A stretch of 64,000 bases of DNA from Sedimentisphaerales bacterium. Its GTDB lineage: Bacteria > Planctomycetota > Phycisphaerae > Sedimentisphaerales > UBA12454. The stretch spans positions 1 to 64,000 of the forward strand of contig JAFGGI010000010.1 in assembly GCA_016930635.1 (NCBI GenBank). The letters run 5' to 3'. The position numbers were made by a program, and so were the translations under genes. Positions 54,771 through 64,000 of the stretch are shown piece after piece; the first letter of the stretch is position 1, and each line of letters begins with the position of its first letter. A model generated the notes under the pieces. That model saw only the letters and a list, made by a program, of their open reading frames with translations, was not told where the DNA came from and did not search any database.

Positions 54771-54824
54771 ATTGTAGAAAATAATGTGTATTGTAACCAT
54801 TTCTTTTAACGGCTCACCGGTCTG

Positions 54825-55475
54825 ATGATAGATTTTACAGAATACAAACATATCGTATGGGACTGGAATGGTACGCTTCTTGACGATGCCTGGCTGTGTG
54901 TGGAGATACTCAACCGGATGCTGTCCTGTCGCGGCATGAAAAAGGTAACAATTGACCAATATCAGGAACACTTCGACTTTCCTGTAGTAGATTATTATAA
55001 AAAACTCGGCTTTGATTTCGACAGAGAATCTTTCGACGATATCGCACGGGAATATATACAGGCTTATGAATCCGAGCGTTTTCGCTGTAAACTGCAAAAA
55101 CAGGCTGAGCAAATTATAATATCATTTAAAGAAAAAGGCTTTTTGCAGTCGGTTCTCTCTGCCTGCCAGCAGTCCTCTTTAATTGAGGCATTGGATTTTT
55201 TTGGATTAAGTGATTTTTTCGAAAACATTACAGGCCTTGACGACTATTATGCCCACGGCAAAGTTGATGCAGGTAAAAAACTTCTTAAAAACATTACGGT
55301 CAGCCCTGAAAAAATCCTGCTGATAGGTGATACAGTACACGATTATGAAGTTGCATCCGTCCTGGGGGCCGATTGCCTGCTGCTGCCCGCAGGCCATCAA
55401 TCGATAAACAGGCTTGAAAAAAGCGGTGCGAAGGTTTGTGCTGATTTCAACCAGGCCTTCAAAAATTTGCTCTAA
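54825..55475 (+). CDS. HAD-superfamily phosphatase (phosphoglycolate phosphatase-like)
   Basis: 'VWDWNGTLLDDAWLCVEILN', 'LLIGDTVHDYEVASVLGADCLLL'. Confidence 0.88.
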   Translation: MIDFTEYKHIVWDWNGTLLDDAWLCVEILNRMLSCRGMKKVTIDQYQEHFDFPVVDYYKKLGFDFDRESFDDIAREYIQAYESERFRCKLQKQAEQIIISFKEKGFLQSVLSACQQSSLIEALDFFGLSDFFENITGLDDYYAHGKVDAGKKLLKNITVSPEKILLIGDTVHDYEVASVLGADCLLLPAGHQSINRLEKSGAKVCADFNQAFKNLL

Positions 55476-56116
55476 TGCAGAAATGGATTGTATTGCTTTT
55501 CCAGTTCCATAGTAGTAGCCTCTCCGTGGCCGGACAGAACTGTTATATCATTCGGCAAAGGCAGCAGTTTTTCCTTGATACTCGAAATAAGCTGGTCAAA
55601 GCATTTTTGCATGTCATACCCTGGAAAATCAGTCCTTCCCACCGAACCGGCAAAAAGAGTATCTCCGCTGAATAGGATTTTTTCCTCACTATTATAAAGG
55701 CAGATCCCCCCCGGCGTATGGCCGGGCGTGTGTATTACCTGGAATTTAAGATTTATCAATTCAACCTCTTTTTCCTCATCGAAAATAATCTCTGCCGGCT
55801 TGGCTGTGATCTTCATCCCTGTCAGGAATGACAGATTGCTGTCAGGATTGCTAAGCATGTGCGAATCATCTCTATGGATGCAGACCTTTATTTTATCGAA
55901 GTGCTCTCTGAGAATATCGACACCCGCTATATGGTCAGCGTGACCATGAGTGAGGATCAGTACCCGGGGAACAAAATTTTTATCTTTCAAAAAATCTATC
56001 AGGGCCTCATTGCTTAGACCCGTATCGATTATGAGACAATCTGATGTCTTTTCATCTTTGCGCACCACATAACAGTTAGTCTCGTAGGCACCTAAAACCA
56101 GGCGGTCAATCTGCAT
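55472..56116 (-). CDS. Metallo-beta-lactamase fold hydrolase (glyoxalase II-like)
   Basis: 'LTHGHADHIAG', 'HTPGHTPGGICLY', 'FSGDTLFAGSVGRTDFPG'. Confidence 0.95.
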   Translation of the reverse strand: MQIDRLVLGAYETNCYVVRKDEKTSDCLIIDTGLSNEALIDFLKDKNFVPRVLILTHGHADHIAGVDILREHFDKIKVCIHRDDSHMLSNPDSNLSFLTGMKITAKPAEIIFDEEKEVELINLKFQVIHTPGHTPGGICLYNSEEKILFSGDTLFAGSVGRTDFPGYDMQKCFDQLISSIKEKLLPLPNDITVLSGHGEATTMELEKQYNPFLH

Positions 56117-56384
56117 TTTAAAGTTTCCTTTTCGTCAAAAAGAAAAACTATAACAGGATATGAAATTTTGTCAAATCCGACAGATTTATTCGCCATTTAG
56201 CCTTTAACTATTGATGGAATGGTTTTTATCAGACCTGGAGAATTCAGTATATCAGTCCGGTAATTTTTCTTTAAAAAGGTCGAAATCAGGCTTTAGTAAC
56301 CTTGTATTTTTGTCGATTCTGCTTGTAGAAGACCAGGCGCATCGTGCGTCTGAATATAGAGTTAACGGTTTGAAGGACCAGGCA

Positions 56385-57341
56385 ATGTCCAATAATTCTC
56401 GGCAGCATCTTGCTCGGGACCTTTTCAGAAGGTATGAGGGCAATCCGATTCTCGAAGCCAAGGATTGGCCCTATCCGGTTAATTCTGTTTTCAACCCCGC
56501 TGCGATTAAACTTACCGATGGTACTTTGTTGCTCGCACGAGTGGAAGATTTACGTGGCTTTTCTCATTTGACTTTGTGCAAGAGCAAGGATGGTCTTACA
56601 AACTGGCAGATAGATGACAAGCCTACGATGGAAGCTGACCACGATTCTCACGAGGAACGTTGGGGTCTGGAAGATCCGCGCATTATCTGGCTGGAGGAAC
56701 AGGGACAATTTGCTATTACGTATATATCGTTCAGTGAAGGCGGGCCTTTGGTCTCTCTCGCCATCACCAAGAATTTTCATACATTCGCAAGAATGGGAGC
56801 TATGCTGCCGCCGGAAGATAAAGATGCATGTCTGTTCCCTCGCAGATTCAATGGCAGATTTGCCCTTATTCACAGGCCGATAGTACAGGGTGAAGCTCAT
56901 ATATGGCTTAGCTGCTCACCTGATTTGAAACACTGGGGCGACCACAGAGTACTTCTGCGAACCCGTCATGCCTTCTGGGACGGCCAGCGAATAGGTCTTG
57001 CCTGTCAGCCGATAGAAATCCCCGAAGGCTGGCTCATTTTCTATCACGGTGTAAGAGCTACCACCGCAGGACAGATATATCGTATCGGCGTGGCCCTGCT
57101 CGATCTCGAACAACCATGGAAAGTCCTGCGGAGAAGCGAAGAATGGGTCCTTGGCCCGCGTGCCGATTATGAACGCATTGGCGATGTCAGCGATGTCGTC
57201 TTTGTAACAGGGGCAACGGTAAACAAAGAAACCAACCAGCTGCATTTGTATTATGGTGCTGCCGACGATAAGATTGCTGTCGCTACAGCAAATATGAACG
57301 CGATTCGCGAATATATAATGATGTGCCCCGAAGCCGACTAA
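56385..57341 (+). CDS. GH130-family glycoside phosphorylase
   Basis: 'RYEGNPILEAKDWPYPVNSVFNPAAIKL', 'GLEDPRIIWLEEQGQFAITY'; ORF 56211..57341, start uncertain. Confidence 0.88.
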   Translation: MSNNSRQHLARDLFRRYEGNPILEAKDWPYPVNSVFNPAAIKLTDGTLLLARVEDLRGFSHLTLCKSKDGLTNWQIDDKPTMEADHDSHEERWGLEDPRIIWLEEQGQFAITYISFSEGGPLVSLAITKNFHTFARMGAMLPPEDKDACLFPRRFNGRFALIHRPIVQGEAHIWLSCSPDLKHWGDHRVLLRTRHAFWDGQRIGLACQPIEIPEGWLIFYHGVRATTAGQIYRIGVALLDLEQPWKVLRRSEEWVLGPRADYERIGDVSDVVFVTGATVNKETNQLHLYYGAADDKIAVATANMNAIREYIMMCPEAD

Positions 57342-57363
57342 ACAACCCCCCGGCCTGCCCCCG

Positions 57364-58074
57364 CTATTTTTGGCTGCGCACAAAATCCTCTGGTACAACA
57401 ATATCAAAAACCTTGCCTTTGATCTTTGTCGAAGTATTCATCTTAGATAATTTTATCTCTATTCTTTCATCCTCGACTGTCAATCCCGAAAATTCAAATG
57501 GCAGAAAGCTCTTGGCATCTATCTTTATATCCACCTGTTTGTAAATTTTTGAAAATCTCGAATCCGCCTTCGGCACCAAAATTAAAGTAATAAACTTTTC
57601 CTTGTCCTCTTTCGGCTTAACCTTTATGTCAAAGTCCTGATAAAGTTCATCAGGCCTGGAAAATCCGATAATGGGAAAATGACTTTGCACAAGCTCGAGA
57701 GGCTCGATACGCTTATCTTTGCTGAGCTGTTCGGCCGCTGCCGACTTAGCCTGGTAGTCAATTCGTGTGACTTTAAACCCATCGAAAACATATTCTTCTC
57801 TTTGCTTTCGTCTGGCGGCATCATCTTGCTGTATAGTCAAAAAATTTATCCTCAATGCCGAATTATTGACATCCTTAACGTAAAACAGCTCCCCGCTGCG
57901 AACTGTCCGCATATCGAATACAGGCTGGGAATGTATATACTCAATATCAGCCGAAAGATTTTTAAGATTCTTTACCGACTGATTCAGTTTTTCCAGGATG
58001 TCATTAGGCTCACTGGAAAAAACACCTCTTTGACATATCAAAACAATAAATATAATTATAAGTTTATTTCTCAT
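57364..58074 (-). CDS. LolA-like outer-membrane lipoprotein carrier family protein
   Basis: Signal peptide; 'LKNLSADIEYIHSQPVFDMRTVRSGELFYVKD' pattern; C-terminal 'IDAKSFLPFEFSGLTVEDERIEIKLSKM'. Confidence 0.65.
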   Translation of the reverse strand: MRNKLIIIFIVLICQRGVFSSEPNDILEKLNQSVKNLKNLSADIEYIHSQPVFDMRTVRSGELFYVKDVNNSALRINFLTIQQDDAARRKQREEYVFDGFKVTRIDYQAKSAAAEQLSKDKRIEPLELVQSHFPIIGFSRPDELYQDFDIKVKPKEDKEKFITLILVPKADSRFSKIYKQVDIKIDAKSFLPFEFSGLTVEDERIEIKLSKMNTSTKIKGKVFDIVVPEDFVRSQK

Positions 58075-58654
58075 TCTGCTCTATTATATCGATGATTTCA
58101 TCCAGACTGTCAATAATATAATCTGCCAGGTAACCAAACTTATCTGCATTTTCACCGGTTTTGATTAAGATAGCCTTCGCACCTGCGGCCTTTGCACTCT
58201 GCAGGTCGAACAGGTAATCTCCCACCACCATGGCCTGGTTCGGAGCGATTTTGAAAAACTCACAAAGCTTTTTAACTCCAAACGGGTCCGGCTTTACAGG
58301 CCCGTCTTTGCGGTCAACTACCGCATCAAATTCAAGATTATGTTTTTGCGCTACCGCTGAGGCGTTTGAACGGGTATTTCTCGTTAGCACCCCGATATGT
58401 ATTTTCATCTGACGAAGTTTTTCAAGGGTCTCTTTTGCTCCTTTGTTCAGAGCTGAATGTTCAATCGCCAACTGCTCATGTCTATAAAGAATTTCTTCTG
58501 CCCGTTTCCTTTCATCAGCCGGCATCTTCTCCATCGTTTCCAGAATCGGCCCCGAATCTGCCGGCAGACCTATCTCTTGTCGGATTATATCGAAATTAAA
58601 ATAAGGCTCCGTTATCGTCCCGTCCAGATCGAATATCACTGCTTTGATCGTCAT
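58064..58654 (-). CDS. HAD-superfamily hydrolase
   Basis: 'VIFDLDGTITEPYFNFD', 'MVVGDYLFDLQSAKAAGAKAILI'. Confidence 0.93.
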   Translation of the reverse strand: MTIKAVIFDLDGTITEPYFNFDIIRQEIGLPADSGPILETMEKMPADERKRAEEILYRHEQLAIEHSALNKGAKETLEKLRQMKIHIGVLTRNTRSNASAVAQKHNLEFDAVVDRKDGPVKPDPFGVKKLCEFFKIAPNQAMVVGDYLFDLQSAKAAGAKAILIKTGENADKFGYLADYIIDSLDEIIDIIEQNEK

Positions 58655-58657
58655 AGT

Positions 58658-59545
58658 TTATTTAGTGCTTTTGCCGCGCAAAAGTTCAATAAATGCCTTT
58701 AAATTATCGTTCATAACCCGGTTTTTCCTGATTATTATGCCGGTCGGCCTTTCAAACTTACCGTTTGAGAATGGTATAGCCTTTAAAGTCTTATTCGCCA
58801 GCTCGTTCTTTATAGTTGTCTGAGGCATTATACTGACTCCCGTATTTATTTCCACCACACGTTTTATCGTCTCGACATTATCGAACTCCATCACTGGCTT
58901 TACCACGACATTATAACGAAGCAAAAGCTGGTCGATCCATTCCCTCGTTGGCAGGTTCTTTTCAAAAGCGATAAAAGGCTGATATTGCAGCATATCGATA
59001 TTAATGCTCGTCTTTTTAGCATATTCATGCTTCGTGCTGCACACGAAGACCAGCGGCTCGAAGACAAATGGAAATATCTGCACATCCGGATGGCTGTGTG
59101 GTATAGCGACGAGACCTATATCGATTTTACCCAGCAGCAGACGATTATATATATCTGCAGCGCTTGAGTAATCTATATCAAGTTGAATATCAGGATGAAG
59201 GGTTATAAATTTCTTTATATATTCCTGCAAACTGTGCGTACCTATGCTGTAAATGGCAGCTATGCTGATTCTGCTCTTAGCTGAGTTTTTCAGATAATTC
59301 AGACTGCTGTGAAAATTGTCATATCGGCTCAGGATGTCTTTGCATGTATTATAGAACAGCTCCCCGGCTCCGGTCAGCCCGAAAGATTTCCTGTGCCGGT
59401 TGATCAACTGGGTATTGAACGCCATCTCGAGCTGGCCGAGCTGCTGCGATACCGCCGACTGGCTTATCATATTTTTCTCGGCGGCACGCGAAAAGCTCTT
59501 CAATTCCGCCAAATCGCAAAAAATTTGTAAGGTTTCTATCTGCAT
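58658..59545 (-). CDS. LysR-family transcriptional regulator
   Basis: 'IFCDLAELKSFSRAAEKNMISQSAVSQQLGQLEMAFNTQLINR'. Confidence 0.95.
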   Translation of the reverse strand: MQIETLQIFCDLAELKSFSRAAEKNMISQSAVSQQLGQLEMAFNTQLINRHRKSFGLTGAGELFYNTCKDILSRYDNFHSSLNYLKNSAKSRISIAAIYSIGTHSLQEYIKKFITLHPDIQLDIDYSSAADIYNRLLLGKIDIGLVAIPHSHPDVQIFPFVFEPLVFVCSTKHEYAKKTSINIDMLQYQPFIAFEKNLPTREWIDQLLLRYNVVVKPVMEFDNVETIKRVVEINTGVSIMPQTTIKNELANKTLKAIPFSNGKFERPTGIIIRKNRVMNDNLKAFIELLRGKSTK

Positions 59546-59662
59546 AAAAACAACTCCTAATCCGCATATGGTTAAAAAACTAAATATTATAAGTAAAACT
59601 TATTAAAAGTATTAAGATTTAAAATTTGATTTGTCCATTTTTTTTACTAAAATCTTCAATAA

Positions 59663-59681
59663 ATAGGCGTTTTTTGCCTAT
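59663..59681. promoter_or_regulatory. Candidate LysR-type operator
   Basis: ATAGGC-gtttttt-GCCTAT between divergent lysR and gdhA. Confidence 0.5.
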
Positions 59682-59694
59682 CTTTACTTTCTGA

Positions 59695-61101
<1,407 letters not shown>

Positions 61102-61170
61102 AAAATTAAAAATAAAAACTAAAAAATAAAAATTATGGAAAGGCCTTTGGCCAAACCATTTAGATATTTT

Positions 61171-61197
61171 AACCCCCGGCTCTGTCGGGGGTTTTTT
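61171..61197 (+). terminator. Rho-independent terminator
   Basis: AACCCCCGgctctgtCGGGGGTTTTTT. Confidence 0.88.
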
Positions 61198-61234
61198 ATT
61201 GTTCATAGGCAAAATTTAAGTTAAAATCCTGCCT

Positions 61235-61948
61235 ATGGCAAAGGAGAAGGATCTAAAAAAGGCTTTCGACCAGCACGTCCAGCTGGAAGAATTTTTTACA
61301 GGTTTTACCATAAAAGGTTCACAGGAATCCGGCCAGCCTGTAAACGATTACGTTATCGCCCAGTTTGCACAGATCGCCGCCGAGGTCAATGCCTGCCGAA
61401 AGTGCCAGCTCGGCAATATGCGCACAAATCCGGTCCCCGGCGAAGGAAATCTAAACGCAGATATCGTCTTTGTCGGCGAAGGTCCAGGCGCCGATGAAGA
61501 TGCCCAGGGCAGACCATTCGTCGGCAGGGCAGGTAAACTCTTGGATAAGATAATCGCCGCTATGGGCCTGAAACGCGCCGAGGTCTATATCTGCAATATT
61601 ATAAAATGCAGACCGCCCGGAAACCGTGACCCGCGCCCCGACGAGATCATAAGCTGTCTGCCTTTTTTGAAAAGACAGCTCGAACTTATCAAGCCGAAGA
61701 TAATCGTCACGCTCGGCGCACCTGCGACCAGGACTCTTTTAGAGACTAATAAACCCATAGGCCAGCTCCGCGGCAAGTTCCATGATTTTTATCTCGAGGA
61801 TTTTTCTGCCCCCATAAAACTTATGCCGACCTATCATCCCGCTTATCTGCTCAGGAACTATTCGCACGAAAATCGTCAGCGGGTCTGGGAAGATATGAAA
61901 ACCGTCCTGGCCGAACTCGGACTTGAAGTTCCGAAAGATAAAAAATAG
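61235..61948 (+). CDS. udg: Type 4/5 uracil-DNA glycosylase
   Basis: 'CRKCQLGNMRTNPVPGEGNLNADIVFVGEGPGADEDAQGRPFVGRAGKLLD', 'YICNIIKCRPPGNRDP'. Confidence 0.95.
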   Translation: MAKEKDLKKAFDQHVQLEEFFTGFTIKGSQESGQPVNDYVIAQFAQIAAEVNACRKCQLGNMRTNPVPGEGNLNADIVFVGEGPGADEDAQGRPFVGRAGKLLDKIIAAMGLKRAEVYICNIIKCRPPGNRDPRPDEIISCLPFLKRQLELIKPKIIVTLGAPATRTLLETNKPIGQLRGKFHDFYLEDFSAPIKLMPTYHPAYLLRNYSHENRQRVWEDMKTVLAELGLEVPKDKK

Positions 61949-61978
61949 TGTTTATTCGTGTTCATTCGTGGTTAATTA

Positions 61979-64000
61979 ATGGCCGTTCAATTCATACTTG
62001 GTAAAAGTGGTACAGGCAAGACAACGCTTTGCATAGACCAGATTATCGAATCTCTGGTTGACAAAAAAAGCGAAAAAGATCTCATCTTCCTCGTTCCCGA
62101 ACAAGCCACATACCAGGCCGAAAGGGCGATACTCTCCGATGCACGCATCGCAGGCTACAGCCGGCTGCACATTTTATCATTCCAGAGGCTCTGCTATATG
62201 ATCTTCGGCAAAAACCTTGCAGCAAGACCGCTCTCGGCCCAAAGCAGAGATATGATCATCCACCGCCTGCTCTGCGAACAAAAAAATGAACTAAAAATAT
62301 TTTCCTCAACTGCATCTAAATATGGCACAGCAGTTTCCATCGGACGTACAATTTGCGAACTGCAAAATTACGGCAAAAACCCTCAGGACGTAGAAAAATT
62401 AATCGAAAACCTCAAAGCCGCTGGCACATCTGATTTGACCTGCGATAAGCTCGGCGATATTAACCTGATTTTCAGACAGTACCTTTCCTTTATAGAAGGT
62501 AATTTCCTCAACAGCGACAACCAGTTAAACCTCGCTAAAAATGCTGTTACTAATACACCTTTTTTAAAGGACTGCTTGTTATGGGTCGATGGCTTTGCAG
62601 GCTTTACCACCTCCGAACTGCTTTTGTTAGGCGAGCTTCTAAAAGCCTCTTGTTCTGCTAAAATCGCTCTCTGTCTTGACCCTGAAAAAAAAGAAGATGA
62701 TTTCACAAGCATCTTTTATCCCACTCAAAACACCTTGACCCAACTCAAATCCCTGGTTAGCGAAGCCAACCTGAAAATAGAAAAACCGGTTATCCTAAAA
62801 GACCCTAAACGCTTCGGCGAATCCAAACCATTAGCTCATCTTGAACAAAACATCTTCAGCTTCGAACCGGTAACAGTCGTCTCTGCCCGGGATAATATAA
62901 AGATTACCGCTTGCGCAAAAACAAGACTCGAAGTAGATTTCGTCGCTCGCCAGATTTGCCGGCTAATACGCGAAGAAAATTTCCGCTGGCGTGATATCGC
63001 CGTCATTGCCTCCGATATAGACCAGTATCGCCATTTCATACAGGCTGTATTTAATGATTTTAAGATACCATTCTTCATCGATCGAAGAAGGGACCTTCAG
63101 CAATATCCCGCGGTGGAGTTAATTACCAGTGCATTGACTATCGCCGCCGATAGAGTTACCACAAATGATGTTATAAATTTTTTGAAGAGTGACCTTGTCC
63201 CTGTAACCCGCGCCGAAGTTGATAATCTCGAAAATTACTGCCTTGCCTTTGGTGTTGAAGGCAGCGATTGGCTCGATAGCCAGGAGTGGAATTTCGCGCC
63301 TCCTGATGATACTGATTTCGACAATAAGGAAATTGAAGAAATACGCCAAAAAGCTACAAAACATCTTCTGCAATTCAGGACTTTACTGCAAAGCTCTGCT
63401 GATATCACCGCAGCACAGTTTTGTGACAGTCTTTTTACTTTTCTTGACAGTTTAAACGTAAGAGAGCAGTTAGCTGATTGGACAAAAACAGCTTTTGACA
63501 CAGGCAAACTCGATGATGCCCAGCTGCATCAGCAATTTTTCACTCAGTTTACGCAACTGATGGATGATTTCGTGTATATTTTCTGCCGCAAGGCATCCCT
63601 TTCGGGAAAAGATACTTCTATCCCTGTTAAACAATACGCTGCTATAATCAGTTCAGCATTTTCTCAGATGACTCTCGCCTTGATCCCGCCGGCCCTCGAC
63701 CAGGTCCTTGTAGGTTCTATCGAGCGCAGCAGACACCCGGACTTAAAAGCGGTATTCCTCATCGGCACAACTCAGCAGCAGTTCCCCACACCGGTTTATT
63801 ATGACAGTATCCTCAGCGAAAATGACCGCAAAATTACTTCTGATATGAACTTTGAATTGGCAAAATCCGCCTCCGCCCAGCTTATCGAACGCAGATACCT
63901 TGCCTACATTGCCTTTACCCGTCCCAGCCGGTATTTATATATCACATATCCGATAGTTGACGAAAAGGGCAGCGGCGTTCAGCCCAGTTTCCTCATTAGC
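61979..64000 (+). CDS. addB: AddB/RexB-like ATP-dependent nuclease subunit B, 3'-truncated by window end
   Basis: Own translation: MAVQFILGKSGTGKTTLCIDQIIESLVDKKSEKDLIFLVPEQATYQAERAILSDARIAGYSRLHILSFQRLCYMIFG...; open to the window edge, absent from the ORF track. Confidence 0.85.
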   Translation, partial: MAVQFILGKSGTGKTTLCIDQIIESLVDKKSEKDLIFLVPEQATYQAERAILSDARIAGYSRLHILSFQRLCYMIFGKNLAARPLSAQSRDMIIHRLLCEQKNELKIFSSTASKYGTAVSIGRTICELQNYGKNPQDVEKLIENLKAAGTSDLTCDKLGDINLIFRQYLSFIEGNFLNSDNQLNLAKNAVTNTPFLKDCLLWVDGFAGFTTSELLLLGELLKASCSAKIALCLDPEKKEDDFTSIFYPTQNTLTQLKSLVSEANLKIEKPVILKDPKRFGESKPLAHLEQNIFSFEPVTVVSARDNIKITACAKTRLEVDFVARQICRLIREENFRWRDIAVIASDIDQYRHFIQAVFNDFKIPFFIDRRRDLQQYPAVELITSALTIAADRVTTNDVINFLKSDLVPVTRAEVDNLENYCLAFGVEGSDWLDSQEWNFAPPDDTDFDNKEIEEIRQKATKHLLQFRTLLQSSADITAAQFCDSLFTFLDSLNVREQLADWTKTAFDTGKLDDAQLHQQFFTQFTQLMDDFVYIFCRKASLSGKDTSIPVKQYAAIISSAFSQMTLALIPPALDQVLVGSIERSRHPDLKAVFLIGTTQQQFPTPVYYDSILSENDRKITSDMNFELAKSASAQLIERRYLAYIAFTRPSRYLYITYPIVDEKGSGVQPSFLIS

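Overview
64 kb chromosomal window, moderate GC. It looks like a Planctomycetota/Phycisphaerae-type genome, inferred from PEP-CTERM, dockerin-like, RCC1 and GLUG surface proteins; this was not checked by search. Housekeeping genes recognised: rlmN, dnaA, ftsY, hldD-like, rpmA, obg, coaX, mnmE-like, mutS, ftsW/rodA, murG, gdhA, type-4/5 UDG and a 3'-truncated addB-like gene. Accessory content: (i) a GNAT + soluble ABC-ATPase + HTH operon resembling a split COG2401; (ii) a class II Fic protein; (iii) a Doc-like/HTH toxin-antitoxin pair; (iv) two nucleotidyltransferase genes, each preceded by a small ORF; (v) a SIR2-STAND-TPR (Avs5-like) candidate anti-phage gene. The most unusual non-coding signals are two tandem arrays with an exact 21-bp period whose units are small quasi-palindromes with compensating arm changes (2629-2774 and 23024-23222). 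A duplicated ~112-bp triad of inverted repeats (2774-2990) abuts the first array. There are also several unassigned structured-RNA candidates (9263-9371, 17407-17463, 36085-36325) and a family of ~100-150 bp terminal-inverted-repeat elements sitting exactly on gene stop/start codons. No rRNA, tRNA or CRISPR array was recognised.
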